Assembly: GCF_008764245.1 (NCBI RefSeq)
Contig: NZ_VTQV01000016.1
Location: 21,442-85,441, forward strand
Direction: 5' to 3'
DNA: 64,000 nucleotides
Source of the DNA: Bacillus subtilis
GTDB taxonomy: Bacteria; Bacillota; Bacilli; Bacillales; Bacillaceae_C
The notes beneath the pieces were generated by a model. That model saw nothing but the letters and a program-made list of their open reading frames with translations. It searched no databases and was not told where the DNA came from. Shown here piece after piece: positions 22,295 through 33,751 of the stretch. The position numbers and the translations under genes are program-made. The number at the start of each line of letters is the position of its first letter. Position 1 is the first letter of the stretch.

Positions 22295-24883
22295 CTATTT
22301 AAGTTGCTTCTTTATCTCATAGAGTAAATTCATCGCTTGCATCGGGTTTACTTCTAAAATATCAATACCCCGAATTTTCTCTAAGACTTTCTGATCAGAT
22401 TTCCGAATATTATTCTTTTCAGGATTGTCAAAAAGGGTAAGCTGCTCTTGAACTTTATCATTTTCTTCATCGATTGTCACGGCTGTTTCAAGTCGCGTAT
22501 CCCGAGCTGATTTTTCCAATTCAGCTAATACTTCATTCGCTCTTTTAATAAGGCTTGCCGGGAGTTCCGCTAATTCTGCAACATGGATACCATAACTTTT
22601 ATCCGCTGCCCCTTTCTTCACTTTATGAAGAAAAACAAGCTTTCCTTGTTGCTCGATCGCACTAACATGCACATTGCTTAACTTGGCCAACTTTTCTTCC
22701 AAGACCGTTAATTCATGATAATGAGTTGAAAAAAGCGTTTTGGCCCCGATATTCTCATGTATATATTCAATAATAGCCTGAGCTAAAGCCATCCCATCAT
22801 AGGTAGACGTTCCGCGCCCAATTTCATCGAATAATATTAAACTATCATTTGTTGCATTCATGAGCGCATTTTTTGCTTCAAGCATTTCAACCATAAAGGT
22901 ACTTTGTCCAGAAATTAAATCATCAGCTGCGCCAATCCGAGTGAATATTTGATCAAAGATTGGTAACTCAACGGATTTGGCAGGAACAAAACAACCCATT
23001 TGCGCCATTAGAGCAATCAAGGCAATTTGTCGCATATATGTACTCTTACCTGACATATTCGGACCTGTAATTAAAAGTATCTCATTTTGATCATTCATGT
23101 AACAGTCATTTGGTACATAGCTATTAGAATCCATCACTTTCTCAACTACTGGATGCCGTCCCTCTTCTAAAGCAATTCTTCGATTTGTATTGAAAGTAGG
23201 GCGTGTATAATGGCGCTTTTCACTAATCGTAGCGAAACATTGAAATACATCTAACATACTAATAATTTTCGCTGTTTGTTGAATTCTTTTTATATAGGAT
23301 TGCACCGTTTCTCTTATTTTCAGGAATAATTCGTATTCTAGGTCGACACTTTTTTCTTCTGCTTGGAGAATAAGTGCTTCTTTTTCTTTTAATTCAGGCG
23401 TAATATATCTTTCTGAATTGGCTAATGTTTGTTTACGTTCATAGCGAGAATCTTGGAGAAGATGAATGTTCGCCCGCGTCACTTCAATATAATAACCGAA
23501 TACTCGATTAAACCCTACTTTTAATGATTTAATTCCCGTTTTTTCTCTTTCTTCTTTTTCTAACTGGGCAATCCATTGTTTTCCATTTCGACTAGCATCT
23601 CGATACTGGTCCAATTCTTGATGAAACCCATCTTTAATCAGCCCCCCCTCTTTAATTGAAAGTGGCGGTTGATCGACAATCGCGTTCTCTAAAAGAGTGA
23701 CTAGCTCCTCACATGAGTCTAATTGGTTCGCCAATTCGTTGGCCCAATGGTGATTTAATTGTTCCGTTAATTGTTTGATGGCCGGAATTTGTATTAAGGA
23801 TTTTTTCAACTGGATAAAATCCCGTGCATTTGCATTTCCAAATGCTACCCGACCAGAAAGACGTTCCAAATCATAAACGCCTGTTAATTTATCTCGCAGA
23901 TCTTCCCTTTCAAAATAATGATCTAGCAGTGTTTCAACCATATCGAGCCGTTGTATAATTTTATTTTCGTTAATGAGTGGTCGATCAATCCATTGGCGTA
24001 GTAGACGACCACCCATTGCTGTGACCGTTTCATCTAATAGCCATAATAATGTGCCTTTATTATTTTTTCCTCGGATCGACTCTGAAATCTCGAGATTACG
24101 TTTTGAGAAGTAATCAATTTTCATATATTGATTTAATTCAAATTCAGTAAATGGTTGTAAATGATGGAGACTTCTTTTTTGTGATCTTTTTAAATAATGT
24201 AATAGTCTGTACGCAACCGTTTTTAATGGCTGATGATGAAGTTGCTTCACTAATTCATAAAAGTCTTCAATCTCTGCTACCTGATCCTCAAAAGAAATCA
24301 CCACATGACAGCGTGTCTGTATGAAGGTAATCTCATCTTGATCAAAATTCGGATCGACGACGATTTCTTTCGCCCCAATAGAAGCTATTTCATTCGATAA
24401 TCTTTCCAAGGAATTTTCTAACAATAAAGCTTTGCCCTCTCCCGTTGACAAATCCGTATAGGCAATCGCATATTTTCCAGTCTGATCACGGTGAATCGAC
24501 GCAATATAGTTATTTTCTTTATCATTTAATCCTTTCTCATCCATAACAGTACCGGGGGTAATTAATTGAATGACTTCACGTCGTACTACCCCTTTAGCCT
24601 GTTTGGGATCCTCTGTTTGCTCGCAAATGGCTACCTTATATCCTTTATCAATTAATTGCTCGATATAACCTGTAGCTGCATGATAAGGAACACCACACAT
24701 TGGGATTTTGTCCTGAGCGCCGCCATCCCTGCTTGTTAATGTTATTTCTAAAACCTGTGATGCCTTTAATGCATCTTCAAAAAACATTTCATAAAAATCC
24801 CCTAAACGAAAAAACAAAAAGGCATCCTGGTATTCTGCCTTTATTTTTAAATATTGTTGTATCATCGGAGTATATTGAGCCAT
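22295..24883 (-). CDS. mutS: DNA mismatch recognition ATPase MutS
   Basis: 862 aa, full length. Mismatch-binding FYEMFFEDA (Phe-x-Glu) near residue 31; connector and lever domains; ABC ATPase with Walker [10 protein letters not shown] (about 600), signature STFMVEML and Walker [17 protein letters not shown]; the C-terminal clamp and beta-binding region ends about 860. Recognises mispairs and recruits MutL, encoded next. Start chosen by alignment to the family ([12 protein letters not shown]). Confidence 0.98.
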   Translation of the reverse strand: MAQYTPMIQQYLKIKAEYQDAFLFFRLGDFYEMFFEDALKASQVLEITLTSRDGGAQDKIPMCGVPYHAATGYIEQLIDKGYKVAICEQTEDPKQAKGVVRREVIQLITPGTVMDEKGLNDKENNYIASIHRDQTGKYAIAYTDLSTGEGKALLLENSLERLSNEIASIGAKEIVVDPNFDQDEITFIQTRCHVVISFEDQVAEIEDFYELVKQLHHQPLKTVAYRLLHYLKRSQKRSLHHLQPFTEFELNQYMKIDYFSKRNLEISESIRGKNNKGTLLWLLDETVTAMGGRLLRQWIDRPLINENKIIQRLDMVETLLDHYFEREDLRDKLTGVYDLERLSGRVAFGNANARDFIQLKKSLIQIPAIKQLTEQLNHHWANELANQLDSCEELVTLLENAIVDQPPLSIKEGGLIKDGFHQELDQYRDASRNGKQWIAQLEKEEREKTGIKSLKVGFNRVFGYYIEVTRANIHLLQDSRYERKQTLANSERYITPELKEKEALILQAEEKSVDLEYELFLKIRETVQSYIKRIQQTAKIISMLDVFQCFATISEKRHYTRPTFNTNRRIALEEGRHPVVEKVMDSNSYVPNDCYMNDQNEILLITGPNMSGKSTYMRQIALIALMAQMGCFVPAKSVELPIFDQIFTRIGAADDLISGQSTFMVEMLEAKNALMNATNDSLILFDEIGRGTSTYDGMALAQAIIEYIHENIGAKTLFSTHYHELTVLEEKLAKLSNVHVSAIEQQGKLVFLHKVKKGAADKSYGIHVAELAELPASLIKRANEVLAELEKSARDTRLETAVTIDEENDKVQEQLTLFDNPEKNNIRKSDQKVLEKIRGIDILEVNPMQAMNLLYEIKKQLK

Positions 24884-24970
24884 ATGTACCGATTTCCTTT
24901 CTTCTCAAAACTAAGTCCAATCTAGTATAACATATCAAGGATTATTCCATCACACGTAAAAAATGCGTAG

Positions 24971-24998
24971 AAAAAACCGGGAAATTTTTCCCGGTTTA
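24971..24998 (-). terminator. cotE terminator
   Basis: AACCGGGAAA/TTTCCCGGTT stem overlapping the cotE stop codon, followed on the minus strand by TTTTTTC. Confidence 0.85.
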
Positions 24999-25547
24999 CT
25001 CACTTCCTTCATCAGCTGTTAGAAAATCAGGATTGATGTCTTCTAGTTCACTATCTGATAATTCTTCTTCGAAATCGTAATCATCATCATCTGCTTGTTT
25101 CTCATGAACCTCTACCCAAATTTTTGTTTCACCAATGACATCAACTTGAAATTCTCTTTCGGTTGTCACGAGAATTTTATTCCCTTTTTTAGAAATAACC
25201 GCTTCGACGCAATTAGGCTGTTGTAACACATTTGCTATAACTTGTCGGTCATCCATGCAATCGGGATCTCTGTAATGAAGCTTGAGCGTATCTCTGTAAT
25301 CTACCCTTTCGGTTGCAACAGATGTTTTCGTGTTATCATGATGGGAATACCAAACATTCATATCAAAAGACCCGCTTACTTCGACTTCTTTTTTGCCGAC
25401 CTTCCGCGCTTCATATTTATGATTGATAATCCAACAGCCTAAAATGCTCGAAGGATGATGCGGCGGGCTAATCGTATAATTGGCTTTCGTAAATTTACGC
25501 CCTTTCGCAACGACTGCTTTTGTTATAATTTCTCTGTAATCTGCCAT
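24996..25547 (-). CDS. cotE: Outer spore coat morphogenetic protein CotE
   Basis: 183 aa. Organises the outer coat and is made in the mother cell. Family blocks: [48 protein letters not shown], and the acidic tail ending [11 protein letters not shown]. The start is the ATG of MADYRE after GAGGAGG; the ATG six codons upstream lies within that ribosome site. Preceded by a SigK-type promoter (25578-25606) and a SigE-like -10 further up, the two-promoter scheme known in B. subtilis. Monocistronic. Confidence 0.97.
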   Translation of the reverse strand: MADYREIITKAVVAKGRKFTKANYTISPPHHPSSILGCWIINHKYEARKVGKKEVEVSGSFDMNVWYSHHDNTKTSVATERVDYRDTLKLHYRDPDCMDDRQVIANVLQQPNCVEAVISKKGNKILVTTEREFQVDVIGETKIWVEVHEKQADDDDYDFEEELSDSELEDINPDFLTADEGSE

Positions 25548-25577
25548 TCGAGCGAACCTCCTCATTCATTTTCCCTT

Positions 25578-25606
25578 CATCCTATGCATTTACCTAGATG
25601 ATTGTG
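25578..25606 (-). promoter_or_regulatory. Candidate SigK promoter of cotE
   Basis: CACA-16-CATAGGATG on the minus strand, against the SigK pattern mACm-16-CATAnnnTA: one mismatch, in the last base. It lies about 30 bases before the start codon. Confidence 0.6.
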
Positions 25607-25644
25607 CTCATTTCCCAAAACCACAACTTTTTTAAGCCTGTGAT

Positions 25645-25652
25645 ATTGTATG
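25645..25652 (-). promoter_or_regulatory. SigE-like -10 upstream of cotE
   Basis: CATACAAT, an exact SigE -10, 97 bases before the start codon. The -35 at 14-15 bp is poor, so this is only suggestive. Confidence 0.35.
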
Positions 25653-25697
25653 TTGTGAAAGAAGAATGTTGAGGAAAACGCGGAGAAATCTCCAACA

Positions 25698-25731
25698 TAA
25701 AAGTCATTACCTTTTTTTGGTAATGACTTTT
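25698..25731 (-). terminator. ricA (ymcA) terminator
   Basis: 13-bp perfect stem AAAAGTCATTACC/GGTAATGACTTTT five bases after the stop codon. Confidence 0.8.
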
Positions 25732-25736
25732 ACGGA

Positions 25737-26162
25737 TTAACAGCTTGATGGGCTATTTTTGATTTTCGATCCTGTTTCCCCTGTTAGTAAATCGCCACCA
25801 GTGGAAAGTAAGATTTCATCTGTTACTTTATTCGATATCGCAGATGATACCATCTGCAATAAATCATTTACATCTACCTGTGATTGCTTAAATTCTTGAA
25901 CAATTGGAATTTCATCTAATTCCGCTTCTAATTTCTCCAGTTTTTCTTCTACTAACTTGAGAGCTTTTTCTTTTCCGTAATGTTGGAAATTAACCGCTTG
26001 TTTTTGTAGACTCTTAATACTGGCAATCATCTCGCGAACTTTTTGGTTTTCATTTATTTGTGCTTCGGCTCGCTTAAAGAAATCAACCTCTTCTGTATTG
26101 GCAATCATTGTTGCCAGTTCATGAGCCCGAACTAATATATCGTCTTTCGTGTATTTTTCCAT
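25737..26162 (-). CDS. ricA: RicA (YmcA), subunit of the Y-complex
   Basis: 141 aa, mostly helical. In B. subtilis RicA (YmcA), RicF (YlbF) and RicT (YaaT) form an Fe-S-bearing complex that directs RNase Y to mRNAs and supports competence, sporulation and biofilm formation. The coiled segment KALKLVEEKLEKLEAELDEIPIVQEFKQSQ is the family core; a lone Cys is the last residue. Start is 1 base after the miaB stop, so translation is coupled. The position downstream of miaB and upstream of cotE matches B. subtilis. Confidence 0.93.
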   Translation of the reverse strand: MEKYTKDDILVRAHELATMIANTEEVDFFKRAEAQINENQKVREMIASIKSLQKQAVNFQHYGKEKALKLVEEKLEKLEAELDEIPIVQEFKQSQVDVNDLLQMVSSAISNKVTDEILLSTGGDLLTGETGSKIKNSPSSC

Positions 26163-26163
26163 A

Positions 26164-27699
26164 TTACATCACCTCAACTGATTCCTTTGCCTCAATCATC
26201 TCACCATTTAATGTCCATGTCTTAGCATCCGTAATTTTAACTTGAACAAGACTTCCAATGGCCGATTTTGGACCTTTAAAATTCACCAGCTTATTTTTCC
26301 TTGTATAACCAGAAAGGATCTCTGGGTTATTTTTACTTTCCCCTTCAACTAACACTTCAACAATTTGTCCTTTATGAGCTTCCATTGCTTTTCTTGAAAA
26401 GTCATTCACTAAAGCATTTAAGCGCTGGAGTCGCTCTTTCTTCACTTCCATGGAAACATTGTCTTTCATTTTCGCTGCAGGTGTACCTTCTCTTGCTGAA
26501 TAAATAAACGTATAGGCCGTTTCAAAGCCAACTTCACGATACAGCGACAATGTTTCTTCAAATTGCTCATCTGTTTCGTTTGGAAATCCAACAATAATAT
26601 CGGTTGAAAGTGAAACATCAGGTATAGCTTGTTTGATCTTTCTAACAAGTTCTAAAAATTGCTCTCTTGTGTATTTACGTCCCATAATTTTTAGCATTGC
26701 ACTAGATCCTGATTGTACAGGCAGATGAATATGTTCAACAAGATTCCCCTTATTGGCTAATACTTCAATTAAATGATCATCAAAATCACGAGGATGACTT
26801 GTCGTAAAACGAACACGTGGGATATCTACTTTTCTCAGATCATCCATTAAATCACCAAAACGATAATCGATATCTTCAAAATCCTTCCCATAGGCATTTA
26901 CGTTCTGACCAAGTAAAGTAATTTCCTTATAACCATGAGCGGCAAGTTGACGTACTTCTTGGATAATATCTTCTGGTCTTCTACTTCTTTCTTTTCCTCT
27001 TGTATAAGGAACAATACAGTAGGTACAGAATTTATCACAGCCATACATAATATTGACCCATGCTTTTATTTTACCTGCCCTTACTTTAGGGAGATTTTCA
27101 ATGACATCTCCTTCTTTAGACCAAACCTCAACGACCATTTCTTTCGACATATACGCTTCATTTAAAATCTCAGGCAGACGGTGGATGTTATGGGTCCCAA
27201 AAATCATATCCACGAAGGGGTGCTTTTCTAATATTCGATTGACGACAGACTCCTGTTGCGCCATACAACCACATACACCCAATAGAAGATCGGGCTTTTC
27301 CATTTTTAAATGTTTTAAATGGCCTAATTCACCAAATACTTTATTTTCAGCATTTTCCCTGATTGCACAAGTATTCATTAGAATAACGTCAGCATCTTCT
27401 ACTGTTTCAGTAGCTTGATACCCAAGATTCATAAAGATTCCTGCCATAACCTCTGTATCATGCTCATTCATTTGACAACCGTAAGTTCGGATATAGAATT
27501 TACGACCATTTCCCATTCCTTTAAAGCGTTCGTCTATGTCAAAATCATCATGATATTTAATTTCTTCTTTTCCTCTTCTCCGAGCATCCTTTAAAGAGGG
27601 TGGCCTATAGACCGTTTGAAAATACTTGCTATAATCTTTTTCTTCACTATCTTTTGGACTCTGAACTTGTTGACTTTCTAAACGTTGTTTCTCGTTCAT
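26164..27699 (-). CDS. miaB: tRNA-2-methylthio-N6-dimethylallyladenosine synthase
   Basis: 511 aa from the ATG after AGGAAGGGG ([10 protein letters not shown]); the frame opens 18 codons earlier. Adds a methylthio group to i6A37, the product of MiaA. N-terminal UPF0004 domain with three cluster Cys ([24 protein letters not shown]), radical-SAM motif CDKFCTYC (C-x3-C-x2-C), and a C-terminal TRAM domain. All six cluster Cys present. Operon with ricA. Confidence 0.97.
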   Translation of the reverse strand: MNEKQRLESQQVQSPKDSEEKDYSKYFQTVYRPPSLKDARRRGKEEIKYHDDFDIDERFKGMGNGRKFYIRTYGCQMNEHDTEVMAGIFMNLGYQATETVEDADVILMNTCAIRENAENKVFGELGHLKHLKMEKPDLLLGVCGCMAQQESVVNRILEKHPFVDMIFGTHNIHRLPEILNEAYMSKEMVVEVWSKEGDVIENLPKVRAGKIKAWVNIMYGCDKFCTYCIVPYTRGKERSRRPEDIIQEVRQLAAHGYKEITLLGQNVNAYGKDFEDIDYRFGDLMDDLRKVDIPRVRFTTSHPRDFDDHLIEVLANKGNLVEHIHLPVQSGSSAMLKIMGRKYTREQFLELVRKIKQAIPDVSLSTDIIVGFPNETDEQFEETLSLYREVGFETAYTFIYSAREGTPAAKMKDNVSMEVKKERLQRLNALVNDFSRKAMEAHKGQIVEVLVEGESKNNPEILSGYTRKNKLVNFKGPKSAIGSLVQVKITDAKTWTLNGEMIEAKESVEVM

Positions 27700-27816
27700 G
27701 AAAATCCCCTTCCTAACTTTATGTAAAAAATACTCATAAAACTTTACATTCATTCTACTAGTATATAGTCTTTTATTTTCGAATACAACATTAGCCTATT
27801 TCAAATGAAAATGAAA

Positions 27817-27857
27817 ATAAAAAAGATCCGTAGGCTAGATCGCAAACGAATCTTTTT
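27817..27857 (-). terminator. spoVS terminator
   Basis: AAAAAGATTCGT/ACGGATCTTTTT stem (one G-U in minus RNA), long loop, then TTTTTT. Confidence 0.75.
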
Positions 27858-27879
27858 ATCTGTAAAAATGAATGTTGGA

Positions 27880-28140
27880 TTATCTCGGTTCTACTATTAA
27901 CTTAATGGCCGTTCTTTCTTCTCCATCAATCAGTATATCCGTAAACGCAGGGATACAAATTAAATCGACACCTCCCGGGGCGACAAAACCTCTTGCAATT
28001 GCAACTGCCTTCACTGCCTGATTTAGTGCCCCGGCTCCAATCGCTTGGATTTCCGCGCCTCCTCTTTCCCTAAGAACGCCAGCTAGCGCACCCGCTACGG
28101 AATTAGGATTGGATTTAGCTGAAACTTTTAATATTTCCAT
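27880..28140 (-). CDS. spoVS: Stage V sporulation protein S
   Basis: 86 aa starting MEILKVSAK, essentially identical to other Bacillus SpoVS along its length (NSVAGALAGVLRERG, QAVKAVAIARGF, DLICIPAF). Small Alba-like nucleic-acid-binding protein needed for septation and coat assembly during sporulation. The frame continues upstream for 51 codons without a ribosome site or similarity, so the short start after AAGGAGG is used. A SigH-like promoter lies about 80 bases upstream. Synteny difference: the tdh-kbl pair that separates spoVS from miaB in B. subtilis is absent. Confidence 0.97.
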   Translation of the reverse strand: MEILKVSAKSNPNSVAGALAGVLRERGGAEIQAIGAGALNQAVKAVAIARGFVAPGGVDLICIPAFTDILIDGEERTAIKLIVEPR

Positions 28141-28217
28141 TTCTTGTTCCTCCTTGTCATTTCCCCATACAATTGTACAAAACCTAAGGTCGCAGTAACC
28201 CTTTCCACTGTTACTAT

Positions 28218-28245
28218 ATTCAGGAAATTTATGAACTATTCCAGA
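28218..28245 (-). promoter_or_regulatory. Candidate SigH promoter of spoVS
   Basis: TCTGGAATA-12-CCTGAAT against RnAGGAwWW-11/12-RnnGAAT. Spacing fits and the cores GGAATA and GAAT match; flanking positions do not. spoVS is SigH-dependent in B. subtilis. Confidence 0.35.
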
Positions 28246-28313
28246 TTGTCCAAAAGAGAGAAGAAGAGAATTTTGAAATGGGCAAGTGTCCATTAAACTA
28301 CGTATGACTTTTT

Positions 28314-29114
28314 TTAATCATTTAAAAATGGATGATCATCATTAATAAGAATAGGGCGTATGTTTAATGCTTTTCCAGTTTCATGATCTACACTGATCAA
28401 GCAAGCACTTAGTTGAGTTCGTCCATTCTTAGGCACTTCAAATCTTACTGGTAAAGCCGTACGAAATTTTTGTAAAACTGCCTCTTTTTCCATGCCAAGA
28501 ATAGCATCGTAAGGCCCTGTCATGCCTACATCTGTTAAATAAGCTGTCCCATTAGGTAAAATACGATGATCAGCGGTTTGCACATGGGTGTGTGTTCCGA
28601 CGACAGCCGTAACCTTTCCATCGAGAAACCAGCCCATTGCTTGTTTCTCGCTAGTTGTTTCGGCATGAAAATCAATAAAGATAATATTTGTGCGTTTTTT
28701 AGCCAATTCAATTAATTCTTCGGCCTTGTTAAATGGGCAATCGAGCGGTGACATAAACGTTCTTCCCTGAAGATTGATGATGGCTACTTCAATTGAATTA
28801 ATTTTAACAAACACCAGGCCTTTTCCAGGTGTCTTTTCCGGGAAATTTGCTGGTCTTACTAAATATTTCGCTTCGTCGATAAACTCAAATATATTCTTAT
28901 TATCCCATGCATGGTTTCCTAGAGTAACAGCATTCGCTCCCGCTTCAAGAAACTGTTTATATATTTGTTCTGTAATGCCTCGTCCTCCTGCAGCATTTTC
29001 GCCATTAATAATGGTAAGATGAGGACGGTATTTTCTTTTTAACTTTGATAAATATTCTTGAATCATTGTTCTTCCGGGTGAGCCAACTACATCACCGATA
29101 AATAAAATTTCCAT
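28314..29114 (-). CDS. ymdB: Metallophosphoesterase YmdB
   Basis: 266 aa from the ATG after GAAAGGG (MEILFIGDVVG). Calcineurin-like phosphoesterase with cyclic-nucleotide phosphodiesterase activity in B. subtilis, where it influences biofilm and motility fate and RNase Y output. Metal ligands in FIGDVVG, NGEN, GNHAWD, DFHAETTSEK and GTHTHVQTAD are all kept. Sits between rny and spoVS as in B. subtilis. Confidence 0.95.
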   Translation of the reverse strand: MEILFIGDVVGSPGRTMIQEYLSKLKRKYRPHLTIINGENAAGGRGITEQIYKQFLEAGANAVTLGNHAWDNKNIFEFIDEAKYLVRPANFPEKTPGKGLVFVKINSIEVAIINLQGRTFMSPLDCPFNKAEELIELAKKRTNIIFIDFHAETTSEKQAMGWFLDGKVTAVVGTHTHVQTADHRILPNGTAYLTDVGMTGPYDAILGMEKEAVLQKFRTALPVRFEVPKNGRTQLSACLISVDHETGKALNIRPILINDDHPFLND

Positions 29115-29179
29115 AAAAATCCCTTTCTTTTTAAAACGCATAATATGTTACAGAGTATTACATTATAAATCATACACAC

Positions 29180-29207
29180 AAAAAAGCGGAGTGATCACAC
29201 CCCGCTT
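29180..29207 (-). terminator. rny terminator
   Basis: AAGCGGGGTG/CACTCCGCTT-type stem followed by TTTTTTG on the minus strand, five bases after the rny stop. Confidence 0.85.
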
Positions 29208-29211
29208 CGTT

Positions 29212-30774
29212 TTACTTCGCATACTCGACCGCTCTTGTTTCTCGAATAACAGTTACTTTAATATGCCCCGGATAGTCGAGATCATGTTCAATTTTCTTCC
29301 GGATATCACGTGCTAGTTTATGCGCCTCTAGGTCATTGATTTGTTCGGGTTTTACAATGATCCGAACTTCTCTTCCCGCTTGTATGGCATATGACTTTTC
29401 AACACCGTCATAAGACTCGGAAATTTCTTCTAGTTTCTCCAAACGGCGAATATAATTTTCAAGTGTCTCACTTCTAGCACCAGGCCTTGCTGCTGACAGA
29501 GCATCTGCTGCTGCGACTAATACTGAAATCGTTGAAGTAGGTTCTGTATCCCCGTGATGGGATGCGATACTATTGATCACAACTGGGTGTTCTTTATACT
29601 TTGTAGCCAATTCAATCCCAATTTCTACATGGCTACCCTCTACCTCGTGATCAATTGCTTTTCCAATGTCATGCAGTAAACCTGCACGACGAGCAAGTGT
29701 TACGTCCTCTCCTAATTCCGCCGCAAGCAGTCCTGATAGAAAAGCAACTTCTATTGAATGCTTAAGAACATTTTGCCCATAGCTTGTTCGATATTTCAAT
29801 CGTCCCAGTATTTTAATTAGATCAGGATGCAATCCATGGACACTGACCTCAAATGTCGTCTGTTCACCAATTTCACGAATATGCTCGTCTACTTCACGTC
29901 TAGCCTTATCCACCATTTCTTCAATTCGTGCGGGATGGATTCGCCCATCCTGAACAAGTTTTTCAAGCGCTATTCGTGCAATCTCACGCCTTATCGGGTC
30001 AAATCCTGATAAAATTACGGCTTCAGGTGTATCATCGATAATTAAATCAATACCGGTCAATGTTTCAAGAGTCCTGATATTTCGGCCTTCTCTACCAATG
30101 ATTCGACCTTTCATTTCGTCATTTGGTAGATTGACAACGGAAACGGTTGTTTCAGCCACATGCTCAGCTGAACAACGTTGAATGGCAAGAGAAAGAATAT
30201 TTTTAGCTTTTTTATCAGCTTCTTCTTTTGCTTGCATTTCGCTTTCCTTAATCATAACAGCCGTCTCATGAGCCAATTCTTTTTCTACATCTGACAGAAT
30301 AATGGTTTTGGCTTCCTCACGAGTCAGGCCTGAAATCCGTTCTATCTCAGCCTCTTGTTTATGGACCAACTCATCCACTTTGCTTTCCATCTCTTCAATA
30401 TGTTGTTGTCTTTCATTAAGAGATTCCTCTTTCCTTTCAAGCGTGTTTTCTCGCTTATCAAGAGTTTCGTCTTTTCGGTCGAGGTTCTCCTCCTTTTGCA
30501 ATAATCGCTTTTCTTGTTTTTGCAATTCGGTCCTTCTATCTCGAAGTTCAAGTTCCGTCTCGGTACGGAGACGGTGATTTTCATCTTTCGCTTCTAACAA
30601 GGCTTCCTTCTTTAATGCTTCCGCATCTCGCTTAGCATCCACTAAAATCTGCTCAGCAGAACTTTTAGCACCTGTTATTTTAGCCTCTGTAATCAATTTA
30701 AAAATGAAATAGCCAACAACTAAACCGACGATAAGGGCAAGCAAAATGGAGATGATGATAATGGGTGTTTCCAT
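29212..30774 (-). CDS. rny: Ribonuclease Y
   Basis: 520 aa. N-terminal membrane helix (about 4-25), long coiled coil (about 30-200), KH domain (about 210-270, [15 protein letters not shown]) and HD domain with [10 protein letters not shown] (about 365). Membrane-bound endoribonuclease that starts decay of most mRNAs. The cofactor subunit RicA is encoded at 25737-26162. Full length. The upstream 237-bp gap to recA contains the recA terminator and no clear promoter. Confidence 0.97.
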   Translation of the reverse strand: METPIIIISILLALIVGLVVGYFIFKLITEAKITGAKSSAEQILVDAKRDAEALKKEALLEAKDENHRLRTETELELRDRRTELQKQEKRLLQKEENLDRKDETLDKRENTLERKEESLNERQQHIEEMESKVDELVHKQEAEIERISGLTREEAKTIILSDVEKELAHETAVMIKESEMQAKEEADKKAKNILSLAIQRCSAEHVAETTVSVVNLPNDEMKGRIIGREGRNIRTLETLTGIDLIIDDTPEAVILSGFDPIRREIARIALEKLVQDGRIHPARIEEMVDKARREVDEHIREIGEQTTFEVSVHGLHPDLIKILGRLKYRTSYGQNVLKHSIEVAFLSGLLAAELGEDVTLARRAGLLHDIGKAIDHEVEGSHVEIGIELATKYKEHPVVINSIASHHGDTEPTSTISVLVAAADALSAARPGARSETLENYIRRLEKLEEISESYDGVEKSYAIQAGREVRIIVKPEQINDLEAHKLARDIRKKIEHDLDYPGHIKVTVIRETRAVEYAK

Positions 30775-30960
30775 ACTTTCACCTCCCCTTGCTATGAAAT
30801 TAGAATAATTTTTTTCAATGTCGGCTGGTACATTGCTACATAGGTTTCAATATACTGAGCCAAGCTCAAATTCATGCATGCGAAAAAAATGTAAAATATA
30901 CATATTAATTTTATAGTTGTGACGTTTTAATGTCAAGTGATGTTCGATTCTATATAGAAT

Positions 30961-31000
30961 AAAAAAACAAAGTCACTAATAAGTGTAGACTTTGTTTTTT
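30961..31000 (-). terminator. recA terminator
   Basis: AAAAAACAAAGTC/GACTTTGTTTTTT 13-bp stem with T-run. Confidence 0.9.
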
Positions 31001-31011
31001 CAATTTAAACC

Positions 31012-32064
31012 TTATTCATCTAATAAACTGAACTCATTTTGTTCCTCTTCTTCCGCTTCTGGTGGAATCGTCTTTTCCTCATCCAACTGATAGTGATCAC
31101 GAATTTTATGCATGATTTCACTTCTAAGTTCCGGATTTTCTTTTAAGAATTGTTTTGCATTCTCCCGGCCTTGTCCAAGACGTTCCTCATTATAAGAATA
31201 CCAAGAGCCACTTTTTTGCACGATATCCAGTTCCGACCCCATGTCAATAATTTCACCTTCACGGGAGATCCCTTCACCATACATGATATCCACTTCAGCA
31301 GTTCGGAATGGAGGAGCGACTTTATTTTTGACGACTTTTACTTTTGTTCTATTTCCGACAATATCTTGTCCTTGCTTAAGTTGCTCTGCACGTCGAACTT
31401 CAAGACGAACAGATGAGTAAAATTTAAGTGCTCTACCCCCTGGAGTTGTTTCAGGATTTCCGAACATAACTCCTACTTTTTCACGGATTTGGTTAATAAA
31501 AATCGCAATGGTATTTGACTTATTAATTGCACCTGATAGTTTCCTAAGTGCTTGTGACATCAAGCGAGCTTGAAGACCTACGTGAGCATCTCCCATTTCA
31601 CCTTCAATCTCGGCCTTTGGAACTAATGCAGCTACTGAGTCAATGACAATGATTTCAATGGCTCCACTTCTTACAAGAGCTTCCGCAATTTCTAAACCTT
31701 GCTCACCAGTATCAGGCTGTGAAAGAAGTAATTCATCAATATTCACACCCAATTTTTCGGCATAAACCGGGTCAAGAGCATGTTCAGCATCAATAAAGGC
31801 CGCTTGACCACCGTTTGCTTGCACTTCAGCAATCGCATGAAGAGCAACGGTCGTTTTACCGGAACTTTCTGGGCCATAAATTTCTATTACTCGTCCTCGC
31901 GGATAGCCCCCAACTCCTAGTGCAATATCAAGAGCAAGAGAGCCACTTGATACAGTAGAAATTTTTCGGTTTGTTTGTTCTCCTAGTTTCATAACCGAAC
32001 CTTTTCCAAATTGTTTCTCGATCTGCTTTAATGCCAAGTCTAATGCTTTTTGGCGATCACTCAT
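31012..32064 (-). CDS. recA: Recombinase RecA
   Basis: 350 aa. Strand-exchange protein and SOS co-protease. Walker [10 protein letters not shown] (about 66-74), Walker B-like [10 protein letters not shown], the L1/L2 DNA-binding loops ([35 protein letters not shown]) and an acidic C-terminal tail ([13 protein letters not shown]). Intact and of normal length. Preceded by a good SigA promoter and LexA/DinR box. ATG with GGAGG. Confidence 0.99.
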   Translation of the reverse strand: MSDRQKALDLALKQIEKQFGKGSVMKLGEQTNRKISTVSSGSLALDIALGVGGYPRGRVIEIYGPESSGKTTVALHAIAEVQANGGQAAFIDAEHALDPVYAEKLGVNIDELLLSQPDTGEQGLEIAEALVRSGAIEIIVIDSVAALVPKAEIEGEMGDAHVGLQARLMSQALRKLSGAINKSNTIAIFINQIREKVGVMFGNPETTPGGRALKFYSSVRLEVRRAEQLKQGQDIVGNRTKVKVVKNKVAPPFRTAEVDIMYGEGISREGEIIDMGSELDIVQKSGSWYSYNEERLGQGRENAKQFLKENPELRSEIMHKIRDHYQLDEEKTIPPEAEEEEQNEFSLLDE

Positions 32065-32128
32065 GAAATATCCTCCCTATGTGTATATTCTATTAAATTC
32101 ATTTACTATATCACTTCAAGCTAATTCT

Positions 32129-32180
32129 AGTATAAAGCTTTTCATCTTATTTGCCAAGTAAAAATCGAACATTTATTCGT
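32129..32180 (-). promoter_or_regulatory. recA promoter and LexA (DinR) box
   Basis: Minus-strand TTGGCA-17-TATACT (32157 to 32129), with CGAACATTTATTCG at 32167-32180 just upstream of the -35: the Bacillus DinR consensus CGAACnnnnGTTCG with one mismatch. Confidence 0.85.
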
Positions 32181-32370
32181 CGGCTTTTGTCAATAAAATG
32201 GCTGCAAATTAGCTTTTTGATTTAGAGAAAAACCTTTTTTTCCAGATTTTTTAATCCGAAAACGCCATTTTAATAAATTTCAGAAGCAAGCCAACAGGAA
32301 AATGGCAATCAAGCAGAGAGAATTTGCTAGTCGTTGAGTGAAAATAGCGAATTTTATAGTTTACTAAGCA

Positions 32371-32403
32371 ACAAAAAAGCGCCATTATGCGCTTTTTGTT
32401 TTT
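32371..32403 (-). terminator. Terminator after cinA orientation gap (recA-cinA interval)
   Basis: AACAAAAAGCGC/GCGCTTTTTTGTT stem with T-rich flanks, in the 409-bp cinA-recA gap. The rest of that gap is AT-rich; apart from the recA promoter and LexA box I see no gene or other motif in it. Confidence 0.8.
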
Positions 32404-32473
32404 ATGAAATCATGACTGTAAGGTAAATGAATATGTATGCAATTTTCTTCCAAGACCTATATATGTCAATAGA

Positions 32474-33721
32474 TTAAGTTGGACTATTTTCCAATTCTTT
32501 TAACAAATAATAACAGCCATACTTTACTGTCCTTTTTTGGTTTCCAATTCTCGAACCAGAAAGATTCAATTGATAGGTTTTCGTGGGACGATCATCAAAA
32601 GAAATACCAATCCATACCGTTCCCGCTGGATGTCCTTCTAGGGAATCTGGTCCAGCTACTCCCGTAAAACTTATTCCAATATTTGTACCTAAAATGGTAC
32701 GAATATTTTCTGCTAATTCAATCGCACATTGTTCACTTACGACGCCATACTTATCAATCGTTTCGGCTTTTACCTGACATAGTTTTATTTTTGACTGATT
32801 AGAATAACAAACAATTCCTCCGATCAACATCGTGCTTACACCCATTATACCTGTCATTTCAGATTGAAACATGCCACCTGTTAAGCTTTCCGCTGCTGCA
32901 ATCGTTAATTCATTTTTATCCAGAACGGTCAGTAATTCCTTCATAATCGTGGTCTGGTCATACCCGTAAAAGAATTCTCCCACCCGCGCATTAATTTGCT
33001 TTTCCATTTTCTCAATCATTTGAATCGCTTTTTCCTCAGACTGATCACGGGCGGTGATACGGATTGTGACTTCATTATCGCCTGCAAGCGGAGCAATGGT
33101 TGGATTTGTCTGTGCATCGATAAGATCTTCAATTTCCGTCTCTAATTGTGATTCGCCAATTCCAAAGTACCGCAACACTCTTGATTCAATTCTTTCCCGT
33201 GATTCTAATTGATCTAAAATAGCGGGTGCACCATATTTTCGTAACATTGGTTGCATTTCATGTGGCGGTCCAGGTAACAACATATAAAAATGCTGCGCTT
33301 TTTTTACAAACATTCCTGGAGCCATTCCATGTTCGTTAGGCAGTACAGCAGCTCCCTCTAGGACAAGTGCTTGCTTTTTATTATTCTCAGACATTTTTCT
33401 ACCTGTTCTTTTAAAATAAGAGACGATATTTTCCATCGCCATGGGATCAGCTACAAGTTGCTTTCCAGTATGGTTGGCAATTACTTCTTTCGTTAAATCG
33501 TCTTTCGTTGGTCCTAATCCACCTGTAAAGATAATAAGATTTGCCCTTTCTTCAGCAATCGAAATCGCTTTTTCTAATCTTTTCGGATTATCGCCAACAA
33601 CCGTATGATAATAAACATGAACTCCTAATTCTGCTAGCTCACGTGATATAAACTGTGCATTCGAATTGACAATTTGCCCCAATAACAGTTCTGTTCCTAC
33701 TGCAATAATTTCAGCATTCAT
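32474..33721 (-). CDS. cinA: CinA competence/damage-inducible protein
   Basis: 415 aa. N-terminal MoCF-like domain with pyrophosphatase activity ([34 protein letters not shown]) and C-terminal nicotinamide-nucleotide deamidase domain ([17 protein letters not shown]). Recycles damaged or consumed pyridine nucleotides and is co-located with recA in many Firmicutes. Here a terminator separates the two. Full length. Confidence 0.95.
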   Translation of the reverse strand: MNAEIIAVGTELLLGQIVNSNAQFISRELAELGVHVYYHTVVGDNPKRLEKAISIAEERANLIIFTGGLGPTKDDLTKEVIANHTGKQLVADPMAMENIVSYFKRTGRKMSENNKKQALVLEGAAVLPNEHGMAPGMFVKKAQHFYMLLPGPPHEMQPMLRKYGAPAILDQLESRERIESRVLRYFGIGESQLETEIEDLIDAQTNPTIAPLAGDNEVTIRITARDQSEEKAIQMIEKMEKQINARVGEFFYGYDQTTIMKELLTVLDKNELTIAAAESLTGGMFQSEMTGIMGVSTMLIGGIVCYSNQSKIKLCQVKAETIDKYGVVSEQCAIELAENIRTILGTNIGISFTGVAGPDSLEGHPAGTVWIGISFDDRPTKTYQLNLSGSRIGNQKRTVKYGCYYLLKELENSPT

Positions 33722-33751
33722 TCCAGCAATTCCTTCCCTATATTATAATCA

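Noticed and set aside
28141..28293. Extended SpoVS of 137 aa
   Set aside because: Family proteins are 86 aa and start at MEILK, with AAGGAGG in the right place; the upstream region probably carries the promoter.
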